Notes under the pieces: generated by a model
The model's input: the letters and a program-made list of their open reading frames with translations, nothing else
Databases searched by the model: none
Told to the model about the DNA's origin: nothing
Program-made: the position numbers and the translations under genes
From: an uncultured Bacilli bacterium
GTDB lineage: Bacteria; Bacillota_I; Bacilli_A; RF39; UBA660
Assembly: GCA_934120715.1 (NCBI GenBank)
Contig: CAKOUW010000002.1
Coordinates: 117,074-181,073 of the forward strand
Reading direction: 5' to 3'
DNA length: 64,000 nucleotides
Part shown: positions 45,842 to 54,496 of the stretch, one piece after another
Numbering within the stretch: the stretch's first letter is position 1
Layout: every line of letters begins with the position of its first letter

Positions 45842-46906
45842 ATGGGTATATTTGATAAACTTAAAAATGCTTTATTTGAAGAGGAATATGTTGAAGTTGA
45901 AGAAAAACCAAAGTTAAAAGTAAAGAAAGAGAAAAGTAAGCTTAAGAAGAATGATAAATCTGTTGCTCCTTTAGAAGATAAACCTATTGCGAAAAAGATA
46001 GTTTTACCTGAAAAGAATGATGTTTATAACGATGATAATGATACTGATGATGGTTATAATGAGGAAATTTTAGAGGATACAGAGGAAGAAGTAAAAAAAG
46101 AAAATACTTTTAAAATTATGAATGATGATGATTTTAAAAGTGATGATTATAGCTATAATAGTGATGCTGAACCTAAAATAGTTAAAGTTATTGAAAAAGA
46201 AAATAATAGTGGGGATTTTTCAAGTCAGATTAATAGTCCTAGCTCTAATCTTTATCAAGGCTTGAAAAGGGAAGAAAAGAAAAAGATGCCATATGGTTTA
46301 GATGATTCTCCTAAGGTTAATGTTCATCAATATGGTGCTTATGAAAGAAAGGATGAAAGAGGTTATTTTAAACCTTCTCCTATTATTTCTCCTATCTATG
46401 GTATTTTAGATAAAAATTATAAAAAAGAAGAGATAGTGACTAGAAAAGAAGTTAGACTAAGTAGTAGTTATTCGAGGGAAAAGTTGAATGTTGATGAAGT
46501 TAGAAATAAAGCATATGGTAAGTTAGAAGATGAAATAGAAGAGGCTTCATTTGATGATACACCTAATAATAAGCCAACTTTTGAAATTGAGAAGGATAAT
46601 TTATTGGTGGATTTAACATCTGATGATGAAAAGCCTTCAGTTAAAGAAGTTACTATGGGTGATGCCTTAGAGTATTTTCAAGATTTAGGACTTGAATATA
46701 ATGTTGATTATGTTGATGCTACTAAGAAGGCAACTGGTAGAAGAGTTAAGGAAAACTATGAGGAATTAGAACCAGTAAAAGATGATGATGTTAGTACAAC
46801 TAGTGATACAAAGAAAAAGACTGATACAAAAGATGAAGTTAAGAAGGATAATGATGATGATAATTTATTCGATTTAATTGATTCTATGTATAAAGAAGAA
46901 GAATAG
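45842..46906 (+). CDS. Acidic, largely disordered cytoplasmic protein
   Basis: 354 residues from ATG 45842 (GAGGTGA before it; GTG at 45833 is part of that site). The N-terminus MGIFDKLKNALFEEEYVE recalls the start of SepF, but no SepF domain follows. The middle is a long Asp/Glu/Lys/Ser stretch. A more ordered end reads VTMGDALEYFQDLGLEYNVD. The product probably binds the membrane or a division partner through its first helix. This is inference. It precedes DUF948 and YtxH genes. Confidence 0.6.
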   Translation: MGIFDKLKNALFEEEYVEVEEKPKLKVKKEKSKLKKNDKSVAPLEDKPIAKKIVLPEKNDVYNDDNDTDDGYNEEILEDTEEEVKKENTFKIMNDDDFKSDDYSYNSDAEPKIVKVIEKENNSGDFSSQINSPSSNLYQGLKREEKKKMPYGLDDSPKVNVHQYGAYERKDERGYFKPSPIISPIYGILDKNYKKEEIVTRKEVRLSSSYSREKLNVDEVRNKAYGKLEDEIEEASFDDTPNNKPTFEIEKDNLLVDLTSDDEKPSVKEVTMGDALEYFQDLGLEYNVDYVDATKKATGRRVKENYEELEPVKDDDVSTTSDTKKKTDTKDEVKKDNDDDNLFDLIDSMYKEEE

Positions 46907-46914
46907 GAGGACTA

Positions 46915-47205
46915 ATGGAAGATCTAAATTTGCTTTTACCTGTATTATTATATACACTTGGTATCATATTATTAATAGTATTAATTATTTTAGGAATAAG
47001 GCTTATTTCTACTCTTGGTAAGTTAGAACGCGTTGTGGATAATATTGATAAAAAAGTTAATTCTTTGAATGGTGTGTTCTCACTTATTGATAAAATGACA
47101 GATAGTATTGCTGCATTTAGTGAATCTGTTGCTAGTAATGTAGCAGGCCTTGTTTATAAAGTATTTAAGAGAAAAAAAAGAAAGGAAGAGGATATTTATG
47201 AGTAA
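46915..47205 (+). CDS. DUF948-like membrane protein
   Basis: 96 residues. One membrane helix (about 7-30), then a coiled-coil region (ERVVDNIDKKVNSLNGVF) and a basic end (KRKKRKEE). This plan matches DUF948 proteins, which commonly sit next to YtxH genes. GGAGG ribosome site eight bases after the previous stop. Confidence 0.75.
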   Translation: MEDLNLLLPVLLYTLGIILLIVLIILGIRLISTLGKLERVVDNIDKKVNSLNGVFSLIDKMTDSIAAFSESVASNVAGLVYKVFKRKKRKEEDIYE

Positions 47206-47602
47206 AAAAAGTGGTTTAGGAAAGTTTATAGCAGGAGCTGCTGTAGGTGCAGGTCTTGGTATACTATTTGCTCCAAAAAAAGGGAGTGAAACAAGAGCTA
47301 TATTAAAAGAAAAAATTGAAGATTTAGTAGATAAAATAAAAGATATAGATGCAGCTGATATTAAGCATGAATTTGATAAAAAAATTAAAGATATAAAGAA
47401 AGAATTAGCTGATCTAGATAAAGAAAAAGTATTAGAAATTGCTAAAGAAAAAGCAGAAGATTTAAAAGAAAAAGCTCAAGACTTAGTTGACTTAGCTGTT
47501 GAAAAAGGTACACCTGTACTTAAAAAGGCAGCTATGGAAGTTAGAGAAAAGGCAATTGATGTTACTAAAGAAGTTTTAAAAAAATTAGAAAATACTAAGT
47601 AG
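47198..47602 (+). CDS. YtxH-domain protein
   Basis: 134 residues from ATG 47198 (the earlier ATG at 47150 is inside the DUF948 gene). Glycine-rich membrane hairpin FIAGAAVGAGLGILFAPKKG (about 8-27), then a long helix with repeated LKEKAQDL-like heptads. Overlaps the DUF948 gene by 8 bases. Members appear in stress and envelope responses. Confidence 0.85.
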   Translation: MSKKSGLGKFIAGAAVGAGLGILFAPKKGSETRAILKEKIEDLVDKIKDIDAADIKHEFDKKIKDIKKELADLDKEKVLEIAKEKAEDLKEKAQDLVDLAVEKGTPVLKKAAMEVREKAIDVTKEVLKKLENTK

Positions 47603-47607
47603 TTATT

Positions 47608-47631
47608 AGGGTGATTTAATCATCCTTTTTT
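47608..47631 (+). terminator. Terminator of the lipoprotein-YtxH operon
   Basis: AGGGTGAT/ATCATCCT with TTA loop and six T. Confidence 0.75.
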
Positions 47632-47638
47632 AAATTAT

Positions 47639-47666
47639 TTGACTATTTAAATATTTGTGTTAGAAT
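47639..47666 (+). promoter_or_regulatory. Promoter of the T-box/tyrS operon
   Basis: TTGACT (47639-47644), 16-base spacer, TAGAAT (47661-47666) with TG upstream. Confidence 0.6.
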
Positions 47667-47689
47667 ATAATTATATTTTCGTTGATTAA

Positions 47690-47872
47690 TAAATTAGTAG
47701 AAATTAAATTTGCTTTTAGAGAGTTAGTGGTTGGTGAAAACTAATACGATTTAATTTTGAATTACATTATTATGAGAAAAGTCGTTTATCGCGTTAAGAT
47801 ATTGAGGTGTATTTATACACGAAATAAGGTGGTACCACGAACAATTCGTCCTTTGGATGATTGTTCGTTTTT
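47690..47872 (+). promoter_or_regulatory. T-box leader of the tyrS operon
   Basis: AGAGAG near 47717, specifier loop TTTTGAATTACATT with Tyr codon TAC at 47763-47765, T-box AAATAAGGTGGTACCACG (47822-47839), and a terminator stem CGAACAATTCGTCC/GGATGATTGTTCG (47838-47867) with T-run. Uncharged tRNA-Tyr should allow read-through into the CYTH gene and tyrS. Confidence 0.92.
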
Positions 47873-47889
47873 ATTTGTAAGGAGGTTTT

Positions 47890-48435
47890 ATGCATACTGA
47901 ATATGAAGTTAGAATACTAGATATTAATAGGGATGAATTGATTGAAAAGTTAGAAAAAGTTGGTGCTCTTTTTCAATGGGATTTAATACAAAAACGTTTT
48001 GTTTATGATTTTATTCCAAAAGAAGATAATAAGTGGATTAGACTTAGAACTAATGGAGAAAAGACTACATTGACAATTAAGAATCTAACATCTTCTTCAA
48101 TTGATGGTACACAAGAATAAGAGATTGAAGTGGATAATTTTGAGAGGTGTAATCTTATTTTAAAGGAATTAGGTTATAATCCTAGAGGATATCAAGAAAA
48201 TAGACGTAGACAGTATATTTTAAATGGTGTTGAAATTGATATTGATTCTTGGCCTAAGATTCCTGACTATTTAGAAATAGAAGGTCCTAGTGAGGAAGCT
48301 GTTTTTAATACATTAGAATATTTAGGATTTAAGACAGAAGATGCTACTACAAGAGATGTAGAAGGCATATTCTTAGATTATGGATTTAATCTTCAAGAAA
48401 TATATGATTTAAAATTAGAGGAGGAAAGAAAATGA
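47890..48435 (+). pseudogene. CYTH-domain protein, interrupted by one in-frame TAA
   Basis: The frame is continuous from 47890 to 48435 except for TAA at 48118-48120. The first half starts MHTEYEVRILDINRDELIEK and includes RLRTNGEKTTLTIKN. The second half has EIEVDNFERCNLILKELGY, YILNGVEIDIDSWPKIPDYL and EGPSEEAV. Together about 181 residues form the CYTH beta-barrel, which binds triphosphates (adenylate cyclase IV or thiamine triphosphatase type). A single AAA or GAA to TAA change would explain it. The downstream part could restart at a GTG (48130), but would lack the EXEXK motif. Its place between a tyrosine T-box and tyrS is notable. Confidence 0.8.
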
Positions 48436-49664
48436 CAAATTGGGAAGAATTAAAATGGAGGGGTTTGGTTAAAGATGTTGCTGGAAGTGATATTGAGGAT
48501 CAAATTAACAATGGAGAAGTAACTTTTTATTTAGGTACAGATCCTACAGCTAATAGCCTACATTTAGGACACTATAGTTCTTTAATGACTGCAAAAAGAT
48601 TAATGCTTATGGGACATCACCCTATCATTTTATGCGGTGGTGCTACTGGTAGAATTGGGGATCCTAGACCAACTGCTGAAAGAGAGATTATGCCTATAGA
48701 GGTATTAGAGGAAAATATAAAATGTTTAAGCAAGCAAATAAATAAAATATTTGATGGAAAGGCTAAGCTTGTTAATAATTATGATTGGTTTAAGGGATAT
48801 GAATTTTTAGATTTCTTAAGAGATATTGGAAAATATGTAAATGTAAATTATATGTTGGGTAAAGATATTATTCAAAGAAGATTAGAAACTGGTATTACTT
48901 ATGCCGAGTTTAGTTATATGTTAATTCAAGGATATGATTTCTTAAATATGTATCAAAAAATGGGTTGTACAATGCAGGCGGCTGGTTCTGATCAATGGGG
49001 TAATATTACTACCGGAATTGACTTAATTAAAAAAATTCTTGGTAAAGAAGCATATGGATTTACCATGCCATTAATATTAGATTCAACTGGTAAAAAATTT
49101 GGTAAGAGTGAAGGTAATGCTTTATGGTTAGATGAAAATAAGACATCTTGCTATGAATTATATCAATACTTGATAAATACAGATGATTCTAAAGTATATG
49201 AATATTTGAAAGTATTTACTTTTTTGACTCCTGAAGTAATTGATTCTGTAATGGAAGAGCATAAAATGGCACCAGAGAAGAGAATTGCTCAAAGAAAGTT
49301 AGCTGAGTGTATTATTACGGACTTACATGGAAAAGAAGGCTATGATAATGCTGTTAAAATAAGTGAAGCTTTATTTAATGGTGATATTAAATCATTTACT
49401 TCTAAAGATATAGAAATAGCATTTAAAGGCTTAGATGTATTTAAAATCAATAGTGATTTAAATGTAGTAGATTTATTGGTTAATAGTGGTGCATGTTCTA
49501 GTAAAAGAGAGGCAAGAGAATTTGTTAATAATGGTTCTATTACACTAAATGGTGAAAAAGTTACTGACTTGGAATTTATTATTACTAAAGACTCTTGTAT
49601 CGATAGTAAATATATTGTTATAAGACGTGGGAAAAAGAAATATTTTATTGGTATGTATGAATAA
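48432..49664 (+). CDS. tyrS: Tyrosyl-tRNA synthetase
   Basis: 410 residues. Class Ic synthetase: LGTDPTANSLHLGHYSSL (HIGH-like), GSDQWGNI, the KMSKS version KKFGKSEGNA, and a C-terminal S4 domain (VDLLVNSGACSSKREAREFV). ATG 48432 overlaps the CYTH gene stop by 4 bases; GGAGGAAAG ribosome site. Confidence 0.97.
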   Translation: MTNWEELKWRGLVKDVAGSDIEDQINNGEVTFYLGTDPTANSLHLGHYSSLMTAKRLMLMGHHPIILCGGATGRIGDPRPTAEREIMPIEVLEENIKCLSKQINKIFDGKAKLVNNYDWFKGYEFLDFLRDIGKYVNVNYMLGKDIIQRRLETGITYAEFSYMLIQGYDFLNMYQKMGCTMQAAGSDQWGNITTGIDLIKKILGKEAYGFTMPLILDSTGKKFGKSEGNALWLDENKTSCYELYQYLINTDDSKVYEYLKVFTFLTPEVIDSVMEEHKMAPEKRIAQRKLAECIITDLHGKEGYDNAVKISEALFNGDIKSFTSKDIEIAFKGLDVFKINSDLNVVDLLVNSGACSSKREAREFVNNGSITLNGEKVTDLEFIITKDSCIDSKYIVIRRGKKKYFIGMYE

Positions 49665-49705
49665 AAATATAATTATATATATAATTTAATGTAAATTGTT
49701 GTAAA

Positions 49706-49756
49706 GCAGTATTTTTCTAAATCAACTAAATATGGTTTAAAAATACTGTTTTTTTT
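49706..49756 (+). terminator. Terminator of tyrS
   Basis: CAGTATTTTT pairs with AAAATACTG around a long, partly paired loop, then eight T. Confidence 0.7.
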
Positions 49757-49794
49757 GAAGTACTATAGTTATGATATTTTTATCTTTTGTTTTT

Positions 49795-49824
49795 TTGTAC
49801 ATAATAGATATTGTATGTTATAAT
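49795..49824 (+). promoter_or_regulatory. Promoter of lemA operon
   Basis: TTGTAC (49795-49800), 18-base spacer, TATAAT (49819-49824), TG one base before. Confidence 0.65.
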
Positions 49825-49851
49825 TTGGGTAAGTAATATAAAGGAGGATTT

Positions 49852-50409
49852 ATGGGATATATTATTTTGGGAATTGTTATATTAATTATTATTTTACTTG
49901 TTGCTTGGGTTATAGGGACATACAATAAATTAGTTCAGTTGAGGAATAAGGTAAAAGATCAATGGAGTCAAGTTGATATTCAGTTAAAGAAAAGATTTGA
50001 TTTAATACCAAATATTGTGGAGACAGTTAAAGGTTATGCTAAGCATGAGAAGGAGACTTTAAATTCTGTAATAGAGGCTAGAAACAGTGCTTTGACAGCT
50101 AAAACACCAAATGCTGAAATAGATGCTAATAATCAATTAAGTGGTGCTTTGACTAAATTGTTTGCATTGAGTGAGGCTTATCCTGAATTAAAAGCTGATA
50201 GTAATTTTAGGGACTTACAGGAAAATTTAAAAGATATAGAGGATAAAATTGCATATGCAAGACAATTTTATAATGATACAGTTTTGAAATATAAAAATGC
50301 AATAGAAACATTTCCAACAGTACTTATTGCTGGTATGCTAGGATTTAAGCAAGAACAATTTTTTGAATTGGCAGATAATGAAAAACAGAATGTAAAAGTT
50401 CAATTTTAA
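49852..50409 (+). CDS. lemA: LemA-family membrane protein
   Basis: 185 residues. One N-terminal helix (about 2-22) and a coiled-coil bundle: YNKLVQLRNKVKDQWSQVDI, KRFDLIPNIVETVKGYAKHE and ARQFYNDTVLKYKNAIETFP are the family hallmarks. LemA genes are often followed by large membrane proteins, as here. Function is not settled. Confidence 0.93.
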   Translation: MGYIILGIVILIIILLVAWVIGTYNKLVQLRNKVKDQWSQVDIQLKKRFDLIPNIVETVKGYAKHEKETLNSVIEARNSALTAKTPNAEIDANNQLSGALTKLFALSEAYPELKADSNFRDLQENLKDIEDKIAYARQFYNDTVLKYKNAIETFPTVLIAGMLGFKQEQFFELADNEKQNVKVQF

Positions 50410-50442
50410 TTATAAAATAATTTAGAGAGAGGTGACTTAGTT

Positions 50443-52269
50443 ATGAATAAAGTTATTAAGGGACTTATATTTAACTTTATTATATTTTGCTCTTTCTTTT
50501 TTTCTATTACAAATGTAAATGCTAATAGTATTACTAATATTGATATGGACGTTTATATCGATGCTAATGGTAATGCTACTATTACAGAAGTGTGGAAGGC
50601 ATATCTATCACAAGGAACAGAAGGATACAGGCCATATACAAAATTAGGTAATTCATCAATATCGAATTTTAGTGTTAGTGACGATTCAGGAAGAATCTAC
50701 GATTCCCTATCATCTTGGAATACAAGTGCTAGTTTTGCTAGTAAGGCTTACAAAAGTGGTATTCACTATACTTCAAATGGATTAGAATTATGTTGGGGAA
50801 TATCTAGTTATGGAAATAGAATATATACATTAAAGTACAATATAAGTAATTTTGTTACACAGTATACTGATACCCAAGGAATATATTTTAACTTTTTAAA
50901 TTTGGATCAACCGGTTGCGAGTGCTAAAATTACAATTCATTCTGATATACCATTTTCTTTAGATAATTCTAGAATTTGGGCTTTTGGAAATGATGGAAGC
51001 ATTAATTTTGAAAATGGAAATATTGTATTAGATTCTGGCAATGGTTTATCGTCAAGTCAATATATGGTGGCATTAGTTAGATTTGAAAGTAATTTATTTA
51101 ATACAACAAATAAATCAAGCAGTTCATTTGATAATATTTATGATTCGGCTTTTAGTGATGTCACAGATCCTAATTATAATGGAAATAATAATTCAAGTAC
51201 TAAAGAAAATTATAGCTTTAAAGAATTATTATCATTTATATTTTCTATACTATTCTACTTAATATCAGGCCCTGTCGGTTTGATAATAGTTTTCTGTGTA
51301 TTAGCTAAGGTAAAAGGGAAAGATTGGTTATTGGGATCTAGCAAAGCATCAGGACAATTACAATTCGGTCAATATGGAAGAATATTACCTGAAGATAATC
51401 AAATTAATTATTGGAGAGAAATTCCTTGTAATAAAGATTTGGAAAGAGCTTATTGGGTATGTTATCAATATAATGTTGTTTCAGAAAAAACTTTAAGGCA
51501 AGGAATAATTGGTGCTATTTTATTAAAATGGATAAGAAATGGTTATGTTACGGTTTCAAAAACTAAAAAAGGGTTATTTAGTTTTAAGGATAATAACTAT
51601 GCCATTGATTTTACAAAAATGACTCATGCAGACAATGAAATAGAAAACTCGTTATTTAATATGCTTGTATCTGCATCAGGATTTAACAAAATATTAGAAG
51701 CTAAGGAATTTTCAAAATGGAGTAAAAACAATTATTCTAAAGTTAATTCTTGGTTTTCAACAATTATTTATAAAGAACAATATTATTTAGAGCAACAAGG
51801 CTTAATAACAAGTACGTCAGAAGAAACAACTGGTATGTTTGGAAGAAAAAAAACAATTATTATAAAAAATGTTAACCCACAGTTAAGAGAAGAGGCTATT
51901 CAATTAAAGGGTTTAAAAAAGTTCTTATTAGATTTTAGTATGATGCCTGAGAGAGAGTATTTTGAAGTTCATGTATGGGAGGAATATTTAATATTTGCTC
52001 AATTATTAGGTATTGCTGATAAAGTAGAGGAACAATTTAGTAAGTTGTATCCAAACTTTAATCAAGAAACATTACTTAATACTGAAATAACAACTGTAGC
52101 TGCTAGAAGCATGGCTATAATTTGCTATGAAGGAGTTCGTGCTGGTGCCGCAAGAGCAAGTTCTAGTCGAGATTACAGTGGCTCAAGTACATATTCAGGT
52201 GGAGGAGGAAGTAGTTTTTCTAGTGGTGGTAGTTCATCTGGTGGTTCCTCTGGTGGAGGCTTTAGGTGA
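50443..52269 (+). CDS. DUF2207-domain membrane protein
   Basis: 608 residues. Signal peptide (1-28), extracellular DUF2207 domain (about 29-230; ITNIDMDVYIDANGNATITE), a membrane helix (about 262-288), then a cytoplasmic region (DQINYWREIPCNKDLERAYW). The Gly/Ser tail ends SGGGSSFSSGGSSSGG-like. Paired with LemA in many Bacillota. GAGAGGTGA ribosome site. Confidence 0.88.
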   Translation: MNKVIKGLIFNFIIFCSFFFSITNVNANSITNIDMDVYIDANGNATITEVWKAYLSQGTEGYRPYTKLGNSSISNFSVSDDSGRIYDSLSSWNTSASFASKAYKSGIHYTSNGLELCWGISSYGNRIYTLKYNISNFVTQYTDTQGIYFNFLNLDQPVASAKITIHSDIPFSLDNSRIWAFGNDGSINFENGNIVLDSGNGLSSSQYMVALVRFESNLFNTTNKSSSSFDNIYDSAFSDVTDPNYNGNNNSSTKENYSFKELLSFIFSILFYLISGPVGLIIVFCVLAKVKGKDWLLGSSKASGQLQFGQYGRILPEDNQINYWREIPCNKDLERAYWVCYQYNVVSEKTLRQGIIGAILLKWIRNGYVTVSKTKKGLFSFKDNNYAIDFTKMTHADNEIENSLFNMLVSASGFNKILEAKEFSKWSKNNYSKVNSWFSTIIYKEQYYLEQQGLITSTSEETTGMFGRKKTIIIKNVNPQLREEAIQLKGLKKFLLDFSMMPEREYFEVHVWEEYLIFAQLLGIADKVEEQFSKLYPNFNQETLLNTEITTVAARSMAIICYEGVRAGAARASSSRDYSGSSTYSGGGGSSFSSGGSSSGGSSGGGFR

Positions 52270-53465
52270 GCAATAAATTATTGAAAAAATTAAAACTAGT
52301 AACTATAGTACTTGTAATTATTTTGATTATAGAGGTTTTTTATCTGATTTATGTTTCATATTTTAAAAAATCTAAATCTATATATTTTGATAGTACGAAT
52401 TCCTTTAATGTCATGGATAAAGGCTTTATAAGTGCTGGAAGTAATAACGATAATGATAAACATTATGAAAAAGCTAAAATTACAAAGTATAATTCTAAGA
52501 TGGAGAAGAGTTTCGAAAAGTTATATAATAAGGGCTATAATGGCGTTTTCTTTTCGGTGATAGAAGATAGTGATGGATATGTGGCTGTTGGTAGCTATGA
52601 GACTGATGAGAGGGAATATAAGGACTCTACTAGAAGTGCATTAATTGTAAAGTTTGATAAGAGCGGAGAAATTATTTTTGAAAATAGTTTCCAAGTACTT
52701 GGTAATTCTAAATTTGTTAATGTCATTTCTATTGATGATGGTTATTTAGTTGTGGGACAGAGTATATATGAAAGTATGTCTTTGGGTACTTCTAATGAAG
52801 GTGGAGCTTTTTTGATTAAATATAATAAATCTTTAAAATTAGACTGGAAGAGTAATTATGGTTCTAATAAGTCGGCTATTTATAATGATTTGACTATTCA
52901 TGATGATTATATTTATGTTGTTGGTAAAGATTTAGAAAAATCTGGATTGATTTCTAAGTATGATATGAATGGTAACTTAATTAAAGCAACTACTTATGAG
53001 TATACTGATAGTTTGGGTTTCAGTAGTGTGGCTTTTGAAAATGACAATATTATAGTTAGTGGAGCTAAATATATTCAGGATGGTAAAAATGCAGCTTTAC
53101 TTGCTTTATATGATAGTGATTTGAATTATATTAAAGAGTCTTGCTATAGTGATGATGGTAGTAATAGATTTAATAGTTTTATAATTGATGAAAATGGCGA
53201 TATTATTGTTATTGGTATGAAAAGGCTGGATAAAAAAAGTGACATAGATATATTTAGTTATGATGGCATTATTGGTAAATATGATAAGGATTTAACTGAG
53301 GTTGCAGTTTTAGTTTATTCTAGTGATAAAGATGATCATTTTACTGATATAAAAATGTATAATAATAATTATATTGTCTCAGGTTATTCTTCTTATGAAA
53401 AACATGGGTATATGACGAAGTTCATTATTTATAGTAAGGCATTAAAAGTTTTAGAGGTGCGTTAA
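52266..53465 (+). CDS. Membrane-anchored beta-propeller-like protein
   Basis: 399 residues from GTG 52266, overlapping the previous stop by 4 bases. Helix at about 10-30, then about six repeats each carrying DGYxxVG / KYD.. / SKxDxNG patterns (DSDGYVAVGSYET, DDGYLVVGQSIY, DDYIYVVGKDL, NDNIIVSGAKY, NGDIIVIGMKR, NNYIVSGYSSY). This is the PQQ/kelch-like periodicity. Likely an extracellular sensor or binding protein acting with the LemA-DUF2207 pair. Confidence 0.72.
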   Translation: MSNKLLKKLKLVTIVLVIILIIEVFYLIYVSYFKKSKSIYFDSTNSFNVMDKGFISAGSNNDNDKHYEKAKITKYNSKMEKSFEKLYNKGYNGVFFSVIEDSDGYVAVGSYETDEREYKDSTRSALIVKFDKSGEIIFENSFQVLGNSKFVNVISIDDGYLVVGQSIYESMSLGTSNEGGAFLIKYNKSLKLDWKSNYGSNKSAIYNDLTIHDDYIYVVGKDLEKSGLISKYDMNGNLIKATTYEYTDSLGFSSVAFENDNIIVSGAKYIQDGKNAALLALYDSDLNYIKESCYSDDGSNRFNSFIIDENGDIIVIGMKRLDKKSDIDIFSYDGIIGKYDKDLTEVAVLVYSSDKDDHFTDIKMYNNNYIVSGYSSYEKHGYMTKFIIYSKALKVLEVR

Positions 53466-53473
53466 AAAAAAGA

Positions 53474-53499
53474 AAAAATTGGGTTTCCCCAATTTTTTT
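53474..53499. terminator. Bidirectional terminator, propeller gene and rpsD
   Basis: AAAAATTGGG-TTT-CCCCAATTTTT stem with A- and T-runs on the two sides. Confidence 0.85.
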
Positions 53500-54097
53500 A
53501 CTTGTTATAGAATTCAACGATTAATGCTTCATTGATATCAGCATTTAGTTCATTTCTTTCTGGAAGTCTAACATATTTAGCTTCTTTTTTACCTTCATCA
53601 TATGTAATGAAATCAACTCTCTTAGTTGTTTTCTCTAATGATTCTAGTACTACTTTTAAGTTCTTGTCATCTTCTTTTAGTGAAATTGTATCTCCAACTT
53701 TTACTCTGTATGATGGAATATCAACTTTCTTACCATTAACAGTTACGTGTCCGTGGTTAACTAATTGTCTAGCTCCACGACGAGTAGAAGCAAATCCAAT
53801 ACGATAAACTAAGTTATCTAATCTTGATTCAAGTAATCTTAAGAAGTTAGTACCATGGATTCCTTGCATCTTTTCAGCTTCCTTAAAAGTCTTTTTGAAT
53901 TGTCTTTCGTTTAGTCCATACATAAAACGAACTTTTTGCTTTTCCTTTAATTGTGTACCATAGTCAGATAGTTTTCCTTTTCTATCATTTCCATGTTGTC
54001 CTGGTCCATATGGACGACGTAGGTCTTTTCCAGTTTCACTAATTGAGAAACCAACACGACGAGCTTGTTTAAAAGCTGGTCCAGTATATCTTGCCAT
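53498..54097 (-). CDS. rpsD: 30S ribosomal protein S4
   Basis: 199 residues. Primary 16S rRNA binder. [30 protein letters not shown] segment ([20 protein letters not shown]), the S4 domain [20 protein letters not shown] and [18 protein letters not shown]. Unlike most bacteria outside Bacillota it stands alone, with its own long leader. Confidence 0.98.
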   Translation of the reverse strand: MARYTGPAFKQARRVGFSISETGKDLRRPYGPGQHGNDRKGKLSDYGTQLKEKQKVRFMYGLNERQFKKTFKEAEKMQGIHGTNFLRLLESRLDNLVYRIGFASTRRGARQLVNHGHVTVNGKKVDIPSYRVKVGDTISLKEDDKNLKVVLESLEKTTKRVDFITYDEGKKEAKYVRLPERNELNADINEALIVEFYNK

Positions 54098-54250
54098 ATT
54101 TTTCTCCTTTCAATTTACAATTCATTGAAATTGATTTAGTCATATTCTAGGGAGTTTTTCTTATTTTTTCGCATAAACAGCAATAGTTACTAAACTATAA
54201 TTGAAAAACACTTTAAAATATTCTAAATCTGCTGCTTCAAGTGAATTTGC
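54098..54250 (-). promoter_or_regulatory. Long 5' leader of rpsD, probable S4 autoregulatory site
   Basis: About 150 nt lie between the predicted start of transcription (near 54250) and the ATG. In Bacillota stand-alone rpsD is repressed by S4 binding to such a leader. The last part has AAATTGATTT-type complementary segments near the GGAG ribosome site, but I did not derive a full fold. Confidence 0.45.
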
Positions 54251-54257
54251 ATTATTA

Positions 54258-54286
54258 ATTATATGGTATTTTTCTTTATATGTCAA
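54258..54286 (-). promoter_or_regulatory. Strong consensus promoter of rpsD
   Basis: Minus strand: TTGACA (54286-54281), exactly 17 bases, TATAAT (54263-54258). It is the only perfect sigma-A consensus I saw in the window, fitting a ribosomal gene. Confidence 0.9.
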
Positions 54287-54299
54287 GGATTTTAACTAA

Positions 54300-54459
54300 A
54301 TACAAGCTTATTCAATAATATTTTTACTAAAATTTTAGCTAATACTTATTTAAATCTGTTTGGTTATTTATTCTTACATTAATATATTTTTATATTATGC
54401 CTTTTTTAACTTTAGTAGGAATAAATTTTATAAAATAGTGGAAAATTATACTACTATTG
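54300..54459. other. Non-coding stretch between rpsD promoter and ezrA
   Basis: A/T-rich, no ORF or clear hairpin. It contains only upstream regions of the two divergent genes. Confidence 0.4.
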
Positions 54460-54468
54460 TGTTAGAAT
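54460..54468 (+). promoter_or_regulatory. Extended -10 promoter of ezrA
   Basis: TGTTAGAAT, about 20 bases before the GAGGTGA ribosome site; no good -35. Confidence 0.45.
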
Positions 54469-54496
54469 ATGTTTATATAGGATAGAGGTGAAGTAT

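Noticed and set aside
48118..48120. Read-through or recoding of TAA in the CYTH gene
   Set aside because: TAA is the regular stop throughout the window, and I see no recoding element. A mutation is simpler.
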